DNA of 64,000 nt from Rhytidiadelphus loreus (lineage: Eukaryota; Streptophyta; Bryopsida; Hypnales; Hylocomiaceae): positions 23,250,001 to 23,314,000 of the forward strand of contig OX344764.1 of assembly GCA_947034895.1 (NCBI GenBank). The letters run 5' to 3'. The translations under genes and the position numbers were made by a program. Shown here piece by piece: positions 1 to 12,470 of this stretch (positions are counted from its first letter, which is position 1; the number at the start of each line of letters is the position of its first letter). The notes below the pieces were generated by a model, which ran no database searches, was not told where the DNA came from, and worked only from the letters and a program-made list of their open reading frames with translations.

Positions 1-230
1 CTATGAGCCTAGAACACTACACACCTATGTTATAGGTGTATATACTATAGAAACCATCTATGATTATAGGATGTATATGTTATAAATACCTATATTATTG
101 GTGTTTATGATATATAAATTATCTATAATGTATGTTATCTATATTGTAGGTATCTATATTGTAGGTACCTATATTGTAGGCTCAATGCTCACAAACTCAC
201 ATTCTTGGACTCACATACTAGCACTGTTGG
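1..230. mobile_element. Right end of a Mutator-like element related to 41276-44272
   Basis: The sequence 179-230 (GGCTCAATGCTCACAAACTC...CTCACATACTAGCACTGTTGG) matches the right terminus of the 41276-44272 element in order and in its CTCACA(T)..CTAGC..GTTGG ending. The first 180 bp hold short direct repeats of CTATATTGTAGGTA. The rest of the element lies left of the window. Confidence 0.5.
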
Positions 231-289
231 TACAACAATCTATAAAACCAAAACTATCCATAAAAATAAGCATAGTAACAAGGAAAATC

Positions 290-480
290 CAAGAAGATGT
301 ACATGTGCTTGATAGAAAACTTGCTTCGTGAAGTCCAAATTGGAAATGTAGGATTTGAAGGCTCAACACCTTAGCCTCACATGTGCCTGTTCCAAAACAC
401 AAAACAAACCAAGGTAATGTCATTGAGGATGTATGAGGTGTCTTCAATTAACGCCAATTGCTATCTATGTCACAAATCTA
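290..480. repeat. Direct repeat, copy 1 (partner at 3280-3470)
   Basis: Shares a chain of phrases with 3280-3470 in the same orientation: CTCACATGTGC(C/T)TGT..CAAAACACAAAACAA, AATGTCA(T/A)TGAGGAT, AGGTGTCTT, and CAATTGCTATCTATGTCACAAAT. Confidence 0.75.
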
Positions 481-521
481 GTAAATGAATAAAAGAATAT
501 AATAAGCAAAGCCAAATCATA

Positions 522-1492
522 AACCCTAGACCGCCCATGGCCGTTTTGGGTAAAAAACATCCTAGCTTATGAAGTGCTATAAATCTAAATGTGACTAAGT
601 AATAAAGATCTTAACCGTACAATCATGTAGTACACATGTTGTAGATGTCATGGATCAAATTTGAAGTCATTTGACCGTGTAGATTGCAAGATTATAATGT
701 TTTAGTGTCAAAAAAGAATGCTGAAATTTTCCTAAAAACACATTTAGAGGCCAAATTTGATTTCTAAACCTAATGAAATGAAAAAACTTTAAACTACAAA
801 GTGATTCAAAACCAGAATACAAACACATTGGTGAAAAAAATATCATTCAATTGACTCAATGTGTTTGCAAAATGGCTTGCAAATGTCAAAAATAGGCAAG
901 AAAAGTTGCAAAAAACACATCTAGGGCTGAACCTCCTACTAAAATGCTTCTCAGTCATTCATAAATTCTTGAATTGATATGAAAATTTATCTACACAAAC
1001 TAGACTATTATGCACAAATTTTTCAATATTTTTATTTATTGAAAACGGACATTTTATGAAGAAGATACAAGCCGCCGAAGTTCACTATAATCCATAAATG
1101 GCGGGATTTTGAATTTTGAATTGCTCCCAAACATTCAAAACAATTTTAATTGACATGAAAATTTCACCACAATAACTAGAATTCAAGGGAAACACAACGC
1201 AACAAATTTTATTGAAATCGAACATTGGATGAAGGAGATACAAGCCCTCGAAGTTGCAGCCATGAAGTGCACTTTGGTGAATCAAATTGAGCCTGTGAAC
1301 TTTGATTGGCTTCTAGAAAATCATTACCTCTTGGATTGATCTAAAAAATTTAACACACAAACTAGAAGAAAAGGTGCAACTTTCCCAACAAGTTTTATTA
1401 AATTTGGACATTGGATGCAAAAGTTACAATACTTTGAATTTAACTTAAAACTATATGAGGACACTTTTTGTCCTCTTGGGCGGTCTAGGGTT
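522..1492. mobile_element. 971-bp element with perfect 16-bp inverted termini
   Basis: The left terminus AACCCTAGACCGCCCA (522-537) is the exact reverse complement of 1477-1492. Flanks are AAGCAAAGCCAAATC (504-518) and AAGCAAAGCAAATC (1493-1506). They look like a target duplication, but longer than most DNA-transposon classes make. No coding frame of note lies inside. Confidence 0.7.
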
Positions 1493-4400
1493 AAGCAAAG
1501 CAAATCCAAAAACACACTACAAAAACCAACAGACCTTTGCCATTCCGGTAACCAACTCAATTGATTCTTGAAGCTCAAGAGTCGCATAAAATATTCTCAT
1601 ACCATTCAAAGTGACCCGTATGTGCACAAAGAAATGAAAAGTAACTGCCAAGGGCCCAAAACATATGGACACTAATTTTGGAAGGAAGCCTCATAGAGAA
1701 AGCATTAATGGAGTAAGGTGGATGACCCCTTTCTAATCACTTAAGCAATCAAGCATATATGTTGTATGGATATGGTGAGGGGGAAAATTTCCGTGTTTAT
1801 AGAAATAGATTTAAGAAGGATTTCATATTTTTTTACATTTTTTTCTTCAAAAACAAAATTATCATGAATTTTTTTAGTAAATATCTCGTTCAACCTATTT
1901 TTTGTTACATAGGTCACTATATTTTTAACCATAGGTTGATTACAAAATCACCCATGCTTCATTGGAGGTGATAATTATAGCTTCCATTGTACAACTCGTG
2001 ATCATTGTATGCTTTCAATGTACACCTCCCTAACATTTGTGGTGTGTGAGCAATCACCTAACCACGTGAAGTGTCACCTAAACCACAATTGATCGGAAAT
2101 ATGGTAACCTAACTAGCGAAAATGGGTGGCTCATCAGAAAGAGGTTGGCTACTTTAGTTGTGTCCATTCGAAGTAATATGCTCTAAAAGTGACCATTTAA
2201 AGTCTGGTCCGCCTTTTCATAGGCTTTCATGGACAAAATTATTTTTAGATGATTTTTTAGAGAAAGAAAATTAGATGTAGAACCTAATACAAATGGTTTT
2301 GTTTTTTTCCAAGTATTTTTGAGTAACTAATAAATTTTCAAAGGTTTGGGGCATCATCACCTATTTGTGACCATAGGTCATCCAAAATATGTCCACTTGC
2401 AACTTGTAAAGAGATGTGCAGAAATCAAAGACAATGATTGGCTCTTGCAATAGAAAAATAAATTTTCCTCAATGCATTCAATTGCTAAAGTGGTTCATTT
2501 AAGGATCACCCCATCTCCATTCTCCACCCCAAAATAGGGTTGGTTTGAAAAAAATGAGTGCTTTTAGAGCATACTACCTTATTAGGTTGTGGAAGAGTGG
2601 AAGAAGTTGAATTGAATAACCACCCATAGTGGGTGGTACCAAATTATCAAGCAAGTTAAAATTTGAATTTTAAAATCCCATAATGGGTGGTCTAATCAAG
2701 AAGATGACCTGGAATTTATTCTACATAGAATGTATATATCTACCCTAATACACTCAGTAGTTAGAGCCGTATGAAAATATGAGCCATAGCTTATAAATTT
2801 TGAATTTAAGATTATTATAAAAACATAAAGGCTTTTCCATGTTAAACCGGATAAGTGTACAAAGTATATATTGTAATTGAGCTAGGATAATATATCTAGA
2901 ATATTTAATTAATTTATAAAGATTTAAGGATAAAGTATGAACACAAATAGGAAATATATTTTTTAAACTACTTGGAAAAATAACAAAGCAGGGTGCAAAA
3001 AATAACAAAGCAAGGTGAGGCCTCAAACAAAGTCTAAACGAATTTACTTCACATGGCTTAGAATAAATAACTAATTTACTGAATGATTGCACTTAGATTG
3101 AAACATCCTTGAGATAAGGTCCTGTCTCATCAAAACCTAACTTTCAACCAAACAAAAATCTTTACTTTTAAAAATATAAAATCATCTAATGTCTATTTGG
3201 AGGCTATCCAAATAAGTGCAAGGTCACTATATAAATAGTTTTGAGAATACAAATAACCACATGTGAAAGTACAATAACCTAGAGATGTATGTACAATGCT
3301 TGAAAAAAGAGCTTGTTTTCCAAAAAATTCCAATTTGGGAACTCTAGACTTTAAGGTTCAGCCTCACATGTGCTTGTCTCAAAACACAAAACAATTCAAT
3401 GTAATGTCAATGAGGATACACATACAAGGTGTCTTTGATTGATGCAAATTGCTATCTATGTCACAAATTCAAACAATTTTAGAAAGGAAAAGCAATAAAA
3501 AAAATGTCATAAGACAAAAAAATTCTAGAGCTTTCTGAAAACATATTAAACTTAGAAAATAGAGAAAAAAACCCGAAGGAGATATTAACAAATGAAGTTT
3601 GATAATAAGAATGGATGAGAAATAATAAAAGTCATTTAAGGTAGGTAGAATAGAAACTTAGAATCTAGTTTAAATCTAGAGTCCAAAAGTCCAAAGGAAA
3701 GTTAGAGTTATAGATTGAAATAAATAAATGGATGAAGTTTTGAAGTACCAATTAGTAGTCAAACTTCATCCATCCATAACTTTTACTAGGAAAGTTCAAA
3801 CTCTAAGAATCTTATCAATTTGGATAGTTAATTTTAGTCCTAAAAAGTGAAAAATACTAAAATACTAAAAATACTAAGTTAATAGAAGAAATTTAGAGCC
3901 TTGAAAATTAAGTAGATAGTAGTTTAGAATCTTTTGAAGACAAATAAGTAATAATTAAAACTTAGAGTCATCTAGAAGGAGTTTAAAGGGGGTTCAAATC
4001 TAATTTATACTTAGAAAATAGAGTTAAAACAAGGTAGATAATTCAGGATGAAGTTTAGTACATAGACTGGATGAAAATAGTGATTCTTCAATTTGAGTCT
4101 AAAGGCTAGTGGAAAATCATGAATGAAGTTTAAATGGTCTCTTCCAACGCTAAATTTCATCCACTTATAACTTCTACTAAAAAACTCCAAACGGAATGAA
4201 TTTTATCATTTTGGAAATGGTATACTATGAGATATGATTCAAGATAGCTAAATTTTGAGTTTTGGAATTTTCATAGCAAGAAGCCAAAGTTTTGACTTTG
4301 TTCAATTGAGACAACCAAATTTGCTATGTTTTTAAGTTTAAGTTGTCTCCTTTTGCAGTTTAAACCACTTAGGAAATTAGAAAGATCCATTGCTTGAAAA

Positions 4401-7400
4401 GCACAATTAACCATATTTAGACACCCACTATAGAAAGTTTTATGAAGCAAAATCAAGAACGTGGTTGTACTCGTTTCATCTCAAGTGTGGAAATGAAAAC
4501 ATTCATAGCAAGCAACAGAAATGACACCACCTTGCCATATAATTAATTAAACTGCAAAATAGATTCGACATTTAATTTTTGATTTTCTGAAATTCAACAT
4601 TTTTAAACCTAATTAATATAGAATTTGGCAAATTGCTTGGTCCATGAGTACTCCAAACATCTTTTTTGGTTGTTTCATGTTTGAATTGTGGTGAGATGAA
4701 AAAATTCTTTGTAGAAGTGAAGAGGTACAACAATTCATGTGTGATATATAAATTAGGGCATGAAACAACTCAATTGCTCAATCATATCAATTGCACTAAT
4801 TGTTTTCATGTCTTCATTTCAATCCTCATTTAAGCATCATAAACTAATATTTTTCAAAATTTGATAAACCAGTATAATGTGGGAAATGAAGTAAATTTTA
4901 AATCCAAAAAACATTTTGTGATATGGAGCCTCTAATCAAAAGTTATGGACAAAGTTCATTGGAGGGTTTAGAGGAACATTGTCATAAAAATGTCTTTGCA
5001 CTTGTCCATAACTTTTTATTAGAGAATCCAAATCACAAAAAGATTTTCAAAGGTTCAAGTTAATTTGATTTCACACATTTTCTAAGTTGAACAAATTTTG
5101 AAAAAATTTGATTTACAATTCTTAACATGTAAAGGTTTTTGACTATGTTTTCACCAAAAATACTCCCAAACTACCATTTCTACCAAATTTTAGAAAAAAA
5201 ACATTTTTGGACACATATAATTGTAGGATCTTGTAGTACGATGGATTGAGAAGATGTAGAAAAAAATTCAAAAAATTTCACGATGTAGATTGCAAGATAT
5301 TAGTGTTTGAAATGACAAAAATCCTTTTTTGGGCCTTTGAAAAACAAGGCAGCTGCACTTCACAAGGGTGCATTTGTTTGAAAAAAATTCCATGTTGCCA
5401 GTGGTGCTTCTTTGGATTCATTCTTGAAATCAAGTTGGCTACATGCTTAAAAAATTTTAGATCATTTGGAATTGTTCAACATATAGGAAAAAAATAGTAA
5501 GTAGAAAGAAGTAGAAAATGATTCAAAATACTACATTGTTGAGAAGTTAGTTATGGAATTTAAAAATGCCAATCCCAATGGTCGTAATGTTGTAATAAAA
5601 AATCTACACCTAATGTTTTTATTTTTTTCCAAAAATATTGAAAATTGAGTTAAATAAAAGACTTCAAAGTTTATCTTAGAGTAGAGATTCTGTAACTACC
5701 TGCAAATTACTTGCAAACTAGAACCCCTCATAACTTTCATCTAAGTAATCAAAATGGAATGATTCAAAACTTTCTATGTAAAAACAAATCTAAAGAACCA
5801 ATTTCAAATTTTTATTTCTTAGAAAAGTGATTTTTAAAGAAGTTTCTTTGGTTGTCCAAGTTGCCCATTGGGCAATGAAAACTACATATCATACAATAAT
5901 TTTTAACCATGTAGTCAAAAGTTATGAAAATTGTTGGGCCTTAAAGCTACTCCTCGGGCACATGTATTGTGAAAATTTTAGAGAAAATAAATAAAAACTC
6001 CATTTGTTGTGAGTTGCCCCAAATCATTATGTTGCCAAAAAATGTAGTTTAGTACTTTAGGGGTTAAATCAAGTTTGAAGTGTAGATGTGAACACAATTA
6101 TTGAGTTTTATCTTTGAGTGGTCAAGCTCCCACTTTACTTCAAATATCCCATAACCTTTGAGGATTGATGAAAAAACATGAATTTTTTAATATAAGAATT
6201 ACCTCTTTGACTCACAACACATCAATAAAATTATCCCTTCATACCGCCGTATATAAAAAATATCTTGATGGTGCCCGTGATGATGCATGTGATACTTCAA
6301 TCAAATATAAACTATTAGTTTTTTTAACATTATGTGACTTGAATTTTACTTTCAACAAATGCAACTATTAATTTCCAAAAAATTCAATTTATCTTTTTTT
6401 AATTATTTCTTGTTGAACCTACTCTTTGCCTATCATACTAGAATGTTCTTTTAATTTATTTTTTTCCAACAATAGTATAAGTTTTGTGGGAACCAAATAT
6501 AAGTTTTTAACCCCTAAAGGACCTAGGATGTTTGAACATAGCTCTTGTTTTTTTGACTAGCTCTTGTAACAAGCATAATTCCTCATTCATGTGGAATAAT
6601 TTTGATGATTGCTACTATTTAATGAAAAAAGATTTAAGTAGCTTTCTTATAGAAAAAAGATCAAGTAAATTACACAATTTTTGAGAAAATGCCAATGTTG
6701 ATGAGATTGATGAAAGATGTTTGGTTAGGCAATATTTTGTACATACGTTGAAATCATAATGTTGTAATGAATTCGGTAATGAGAATGCTCAAAAGTGCTC
6801 TACAAACTCTTATTTTTATTCCATGGGTACATATCATCCAAGATATCATCACGATATCGATGTGTAATTTTTTTTGCAAATCATCTTGAGGGATGGAAAA
6901 AGAGAACTTAGTTTGCATATATGGTCTAAACGTGAAAGTGCCAAGTTTGTGGAATACCACCATTTTAACAAAATTTCGTTTGTTAATGGTTACATAATGA
7001 AATTAGTCCTTTTTATTGGCATTTGTAGGAATGCCATAAGCATGATGGGTTGGGATCGCTTTCATTGTTCCACTCAGCCTTGTCATTCACTATGCCAACG
7101 ATAAATTAGATAACAAAATGCAATCTATATAGATTTTGACAAGCATTGTTCTTGAATGTAGAATCTACCTTGAAACTATAACCGGTTGTTGACTTTTCAA
7201 TGCTAATGTGGCACTGTTCCATTGGCAACCCTTCACCATTGTTGTTACAAGTTGCAACTCATAACCTTCTTTCTTTCAACTTGCTTCCTACACCCTTGGA
7301 TCATAAAAATCAAAGGTTGTGATTGAAAAATGTACAACCAATTATGTATAATAGCCTATTTGCCGCTAGAATAGCTCATCGATAGTCAGATTTCCGAATG

Positions 7401-7512
7401 ATATACTACTACAAAGATTGAATACAAAGATTGATGCAGAAAGGTGATTGAAGAACTAGCTTTGGATGGGGAAGGCAAGAAGATGGAGTGATGGAAAGGC
7501 AGGGAAGGACCT
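1493..7512. other. AT-rich repeat-derived DNA, no gene seen
   Basis: Contains the second direct repeat (3280-3470) and a copy of the TAGATTGCAAGATATT phrase near 5287. Open frames are short and lack coding character. No RNA gene was recognised. Confidence 0.5.
3280..3470. repeat. Direct repeat, copy 2 (partner at 290-480)
   Basis: Second copy, about 3.0 kb downstream and same orientation, diverged by scattered substitutions and small indels. The pair could be old long terminal repeats or just two members of a dispersed family. Confidence 0.75.
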
Positions 7513-7741
7513 TTAACCCTTAAGCACTCCAAAGTCCATATTCTGGACGATGAACAGAGGGCTTGCAAGTGCTGTTTCATCCAACTACCTTCTCATTCAT
7601 CCAATGTAACACTTGAATCTTGAAAAGACAACCTTCTTTTATGCCCAATTTCATGAAATTTTGGTAAATGGTATTACTGTACAAAGATATAAGCAAAAAT
7701 GTGCCAAATTTTGAAAAAGGATTGAGGCGTTAAGGGGTTAA
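7513..7741. mobile_element. TTAA-flanked miniature element
   Basis: A 221-bp element sits between TTAA at 7513-7516 and TTAA at 7738-7741. The ends are CCCTTAAGCACTCC and, read inward from the right, CCCCTTAACGCCTC. TTAA duplication with C-rich ends is the pattern of piggyBac-type elements. The left 50 bp strongly resemble 45078-45125, including AGTCCATATTCTGGACGATGAACA. Confidence 0.55.
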
Positions 7742-9162
7742 AAGTAGGGCAAGGAAGGACCAGAGCCCGATATGAGCCACAAAGATGGGCAAGTTTATTT
7801 GGGCAGTGATGAAGCTGGGATGAGGCAAGGGTTGAGGTCACGTGAAATGTTCAATGGGCGGTACATAATGTCTTATTGTTGAGTATATTGAAAAGTCCAA
7901 TTGTACCAATAGAATTAATCGTAAAGTGAACCCTAGTTTCATAGTTCAGACCATAGTTTTGAAGCTTCAAGGAATTTCATTACACTTTTTTTTCTCAAAC
8001 TCTAGCTCTTAGCCCTTCAATGCACAACTCTTTACAATTAACTCTAATACTTTTGGAAATTTTTACATTGATACTTATTGCTTGTTTAGAGACCACTATG
8101 CTCTAATTAAATACAAGTTGCTAATTCTATTTCCTATATTGGAGCAACTTAGGTAGAGGAGGTATGATGCAAATGGATGCAGACTCTCTCATGAACTAAG
8201 TAGTTTTAGATATCCTACGGGAAGCAATTGCGAAGGTCATCGTTGAAGAAGAAACATGTCCAAAAGCAAAAGAAGCAAAATGAGTCATGCTCTTATATCT
8301 CATAAGTGTTTTCTATCAAGTTGTTAGTTGTCTATGAGCTCTATTGAATGTTAATTGTGCAAGACAAAAAATGTCAATTGTATTCTATATTATGGAAAGA
8401 AAATTGAATGGCATATATAGGCATCATGTATCTTTTTGTCCCCCCACTATACAATGATCTTCGTGGTGGCATCCAAGCCTTGGAAATGGAGAGCATGGAT
8501 TTATGTCATAGTCCTTTCTTTTCACTTTCATTGTCACATATTGCATTTGTAGTTGAAAGAAGAGGATTCAATGTTGTATTGCCTATTGTCCCCAACAATC
8601 TCAAAGTATACTTCTAAGATTTGATGGTCCTAGTATAGTTAGAGGAATAGGTTATATCCAATATGGACCACCTTAAATAACCTCAACAAATTATCTAGCC
8701 TAGTCGCTTCTTTTAAAGTTATGATGTCTACATATTTAGACCTATTGAGTATGATTGAAGGGGAATGAACTATTAAGGTAATGTTCACAAATTCAAGAAC
8801 AAAGCCTCATTACTGGAAAAAAAATCTCCTAATACCTTCATAATAAGGCTCTACTTTCGAATCAATTCATTCAACTATGAGTTCATGCCCAAGACAAGTA
8901 GAAATGAAACACCATACTCCAAATGCTCATTATTCTATATACATTACAACAAAACCACCTCCTCTTGGTGTCAATGAAAATTGAAGACAAGCAACTTGTA
9001 ATGACCAAATTATAGTTACACACCTCAACCCCAATACTCAAGAGGATCTACAAAACTCTAAACAATTTACTCCGATTCAACAAGGTAGTTGCAAGTAGTC
9101 CATAATCCTAGTATTGAGAAGGAAAAAAAACTAAAAAAACCCTATGATCTAGAATCCAATGT
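7742..9162. other. Spacer, possibly worn coding remains
   Basis: No intact gene. The sequence from about 8700 to 9160 reads for stretches on the plus strand (for example SRNEASL.. and EFMPKTSRNETPYS) before stops. This suggests an eroded transposon gene leading into the repeat that follows. Confidence 0.3.
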
Positions 9163-9375
9163 GAATGAAGAATCTATTGAAAAAGGTTCTACCAACTACA
9201 CTACATAGGCTTATATAAAAAAGACTTTGGTCCAAGAGACTAGCATGAATGAAGAGTCTATTGGTAGAAGTTCCTCTAACTGCCACATGAACAGTTACAA
9301 AAAAACCTTCAGTCAAAGAAACAATTTGAATGAAGAGTGTGTTGAAGATAGTTCTACTAACTATCCCACATGGAC
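9163..9375 (+). repeat. ~82-bp tandem repeat that reads as protein
   Basis: GAATGAAGA(A/G)TCTATTG-type units start at 9163, 9246 and 9328. On the plus strand they encode NEES(I)..GS(T/S)N repeats, broken by one stop in the first unit. It lies just past the 3' end of PRXQ. It may be the tail of a decayed repetitive protein gene; no family was recognised. Confidence 0.5.
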
Positions 9376-9422
9376 ACAAATCTCGGGTGCTAACCTCAGT
9401 GCCATCTTGTCAAATGTAAGCT

Positions 9423-11525
9423 CTAGCCTTGCAGAACATTGAGAGTCTCAGTAATGTGCTTCTCCGGCTCAAATTGGTTGTTGAAGATCAACTGCACTCG
9501 GCCGTCTTTGTCAATCACATACGTCTGTCGCCCCGCAAGAGCACCGAACAGATCACTGGGCACCCCCCAGTCCTTGCGCAGCTTGTTGCCCTCGTCACTC
9601 AGCAATGTGAACGGCAGCCTGTATTTTGCTTTGAAGGCCTGCAAGTCCTCATCATGGTCATAAAACTTTGGTGCAGAACGATAAGGATTGAACTGGGAGC
9701 CTATCAAGTTTTTTGTTCTGCATTCTACTGGAACTTACCAATAGAAATTTGAAATAAATCAAGGAGAAATATGAGTATCTAACCCCTTAACAATGAAGGA
9801 TTCCAGGTTTGAAAAGGGTCACTTCAATTGATTATATTGTGACAAATACAATTCAGATGAGTCCATATTTTATGTCACCAAAATCAGTGAAGAAATTATA
9901 CGTTTTGGTAAAAAAATGTAATTGAACAACAAATGACCTACTCAAACTGGCTCAAAAAGACATGAGCCCAGAATTGGACATCTTGATCCCTTAGGGTTTA
10001 AGAAAATACAGCTTTCAAAACATCCACGTCCATAAATTCATGAAGTTCGTAGTCCTCATTCGAAGTGTATCAAATGCATTGGTTTCCATGTATGTTATTT
10101 CAAAAACTTTGATTTCCCTTGTCATTTGTCATCAAGAACAAGAACGTCAAGGTCTGATGTCAAGCAATAACAAATGTCAATAATCAAAGCAATTGTCAAG
10201 AAAAAAATTGCTCGATTGACTCATATTGGTATAATCTGTATGAGGTTTAAAAAAATCTGAGGAAAAAGAGGTAAGAATGCATGACGTTTCAGGGGAAAGT
10301 CTTAAAAATAATTCAGTCTTAAAAGGATTGCGTTGTTGTACCTTGTGAGACTCGGGCGGATCACCGCTCACTCCCACAACCTCCGCACCAGCCCTCCTGA
10401 ACTTCTCGTAGGAATCTCGGAATGCACAAGCCTGCTTGGTGCATCCCGGTGTCTCGTCGGCCGGGTAGAAGTAGAGCACCAAGGGCTTGCCCCTGAACTT
10501 GTCCAAGTTCACCAGTCTCCCATCTTGGTCCTTGAGACCCACAGGAGGCACGATATCGCCCTTCGAAATCTGTTCAACAATTCATCAAAACTTCAACATC
10601 GCACTTCCAAACAACCAAACCCTCGCTCTCATGCAAAATCTTTCCACAATTCAAATCCTCGACCTCACAGCTGTCAGAGAATTTCACCAACGACATTCGA
10701 AATCTGTTCAACATTTCATCAAAACTTCGACATCTCACTTCCAAACAACCAAACCCTCGCCCTGACGCAAAATCATTCCACAAATTCAAATTCTCGACCT
10801 CGCAGCAGCAATAACATTAACCAAAGCAATTCGATATCTGTTCAACATTCATTAAAACTTCAACATCTCAATTCCAAACAAAAAAACATTCGCCCTGACG
10901 CAAAATCTTTCCACAAATTCAAATCCTCGACCTACAGCTGCAAAGAATTCATTCACCAATGCTGCGAGACCATGCAAACTCCCACAGGCATTCACAGCGA
11001 CCCCATATTTTATGACCCCATATTTGACGCAAACTCTTTCCACAACTTCGAATCCTCGACCTCACGCAGCAAAAAATTCACCATTGCGGCAAGTTTAAGC
11101 AGCGGACCATGAAAACTTCCAGTCCTTCACAACGACCCAATCTATTACCCCATATTTCAACCTTTAAGAACCGCGCAAATGCAGTGTGAGTATTCCACGA
11201 GGTCTATGATAATGAGTCGAAATTGAAATGAAGCCCAATTTCTGAGTTCTTGAATTCCTCCACCGACCACAATGCGACTCAGATCTCGTTCTGCGTACAG
11301 TACCTTGCAAACGGTGAGAGCGGAGGGGCGGCGCGAGGGAACAGGGCGCGTGGACGTGGACGCTCCCATCCTGAGAGCAGCTTGCTGGGTCGAGAAAAAC
11401 TCCGAGTTCACGAAGGCAGCGTTTCTGGGTCTTGAAGTTCCGCCATGGCGGGAGGCGATAGCAGCAGCGGCGGCGGCAGAGGTGGCTAGAGTGCAGCTGG
11501 TCGTGGCGGTCGCCATTGCAAACAT
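9423..11525 (-). CDS. PRXQ: Chloroplast peroxiredoxin Q (3 exons)
   Basis: Atypical 2-Cys thiol peroxidase that reduces H2O2 and alkyl peroxides in the plastid, using thioredoxin as electron donor (family knowledge). Exons on the minus strand: 11525-11304, 10569-10342, 9638-9423. All junctions are GT-AG, both introns are phase 0, and the product is 221 residues (family about 216). The first in-frame ATG is 11525; a second at 11516 (MATATTSC...) looks like a typical transit-peptide start. The N-terminus is rich in Ala/Ser/Thr/Arg, as expected of a chloroplast transit peptide. Core motifs are KDQDG, FYPADETPGC (peroxidatic Cys117), resolving Cys122 five residues later, LLSDEGNKLRKDWGVP and GRQTYV. 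The gene ends in the FEPEKH segment and a TAG. Intron 1 holds a 134-bp tandem repeat that overlaps the exon 2 acceptor, and intron 2 holds a dispersed repeat. Identification is very secure; only the choice of start is open. Confidence 0.95.
9780..10010. repeat. Dispersed AT-rich repeat in PRXQ intron 2
   Basis: It shares phrases with sequence in introns of two other genes here: TGATTATATTGTGACAAATACAATTCAG resembles 17803-17835, and AATGACCTACTCAAACTGGC resembles 17914-17935 and 62144-62165. This is probably an old miniature element. Its ends could not be defined. Confidence 0.45.
10564..11083. repeat. 134-bp tandem repeat in PRXQ intron 1, covering the splice acceptor
   Basis: Three consecutive copies begin with CGAAATCTG/CGATATCTG at 10564, 10698 and 10832 (exactly 134 bp apart). 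A fourth, worn copy of the inner part lies at about 11027-11083. Read on the minus strand each full copy ends in GTTGAACAG followed by AT(T/A)TCGA. In the first copy this is the real 3' splice site of exon 2 and its first codons. The other copies therefore carry duplicated acceptor-like sites inside the intron. Confidence 0.9.
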
Positions 11526-11910
11526 CAAAAGAATCGCAAACCCAAAAGTTCTCGCGAGGATTGCAAGCCCAGGAATTTTCAAGAGAATCTAAGAAATTTT
11601 CAAGAGAATCGTGAAGCCGAAGCTCGAAATTCGCAATGCTGGTTGGGTTTGGGGGAGTCCAGCAGCAGCCTCATCTGCGAGCTGGCCGTCGCACGCGTCG
11701 CGAATGTGGATCGCGGATTGTGGATTGTGGATTTCGGATGGCGGGTGGCGGGTGGCATCGCGGGCGCGGGTGTGTTAGCTGATGGGTGAACGTGGATGCG
11801 CCACCATGATCCCCATCCGACCGTCGACAATTCCTCAAATTCCATGAATTTGTTAATCCTTTGAAAGGGCGGACTTCCATTTCTCCGAGTTTCACGATGT
11901 TTACATTTCT
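11526..11910 (-). promoter_or_regulatory. PRXQ leader and upstream GC-rich region
   Basis: Markedly GC-richer than the DNA around it, with short direct repeats (GGATTGTGGATTGTGGATTTCGGAT and GGCGGGTGGCGGGTGGC, read on the plus strand at 11710-11757). It lies immediately 5' of the PRXQ start on the minus strand, so it probably contains the 5' leader and core promoter. No clear TATA box was seen. Confidence 0.4.
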
Positions 11911-12029
11911 TTGTGAGGAGGGGGAAAATTATATTTTAGGAGTAGCTTTGCTTTGTTCAATCAAAAAGTTTAAGTTCAAATAAATGTTATTATTAGTATT
12001 ACTAGTGTGTCTTGTATCGTTGCTACAAT

Positions 12030-12470
12030 TAAAAAGTAATTTCCAAATTTTTTAATTCATAAAAACTTTGGAGTTCAATAACTTCCAAACTATAGGTTCG
12101 AATGCCATAAAACAAAACCCATGTACACTTCCTTGTAGAGAGATATTCGATGATACCAAGAATGTGACTGGAGGATGTACAGTCTAGGAGATCTCAACGT
12201 AACAAACAAAATAAATTTAAAAAAAACAAAAAAAAACATAGTTTATGGACTACTTTATCATGTACCACAAAATGTAAGTACAAATAATTTTCTATTTTTT
12301 TTAATTAGTAAAAAATTTCAAAATTCAATAACTTTCACACTGTATGTCCAAACTTCACAAAATGAAGCTCGTGCACCCCTCCTTGTAGAGAGCTTTCTGA
12401 CGATACCAAGAATGTGATTGGTAGACGCACAATCTAGGAGATCTCACTGTAACAAACAAAACAAAACAAA
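12030..12470. repeat. 244-bp tandem duplication
   Basis: Two copies, about 12050-12215 and 12296-12460, share TCAATAACTT(C/T)C(A)AACT..TATG, CTTGTAGAGAG, GATACCAAGAATGTGA(C/T)TGG and TCTAGGAGATCTCA. They are roughly 80 percent alike by eye. No gene is present. Confidence 0.8.

Noticed and set aside
10333..11112. A 259-codon open frame on the plus strand
   Set aside because: It is antisense to PRXQ exon 2 and runs through the 134-bp tandem repeat, which happens to lack stops in that frame.
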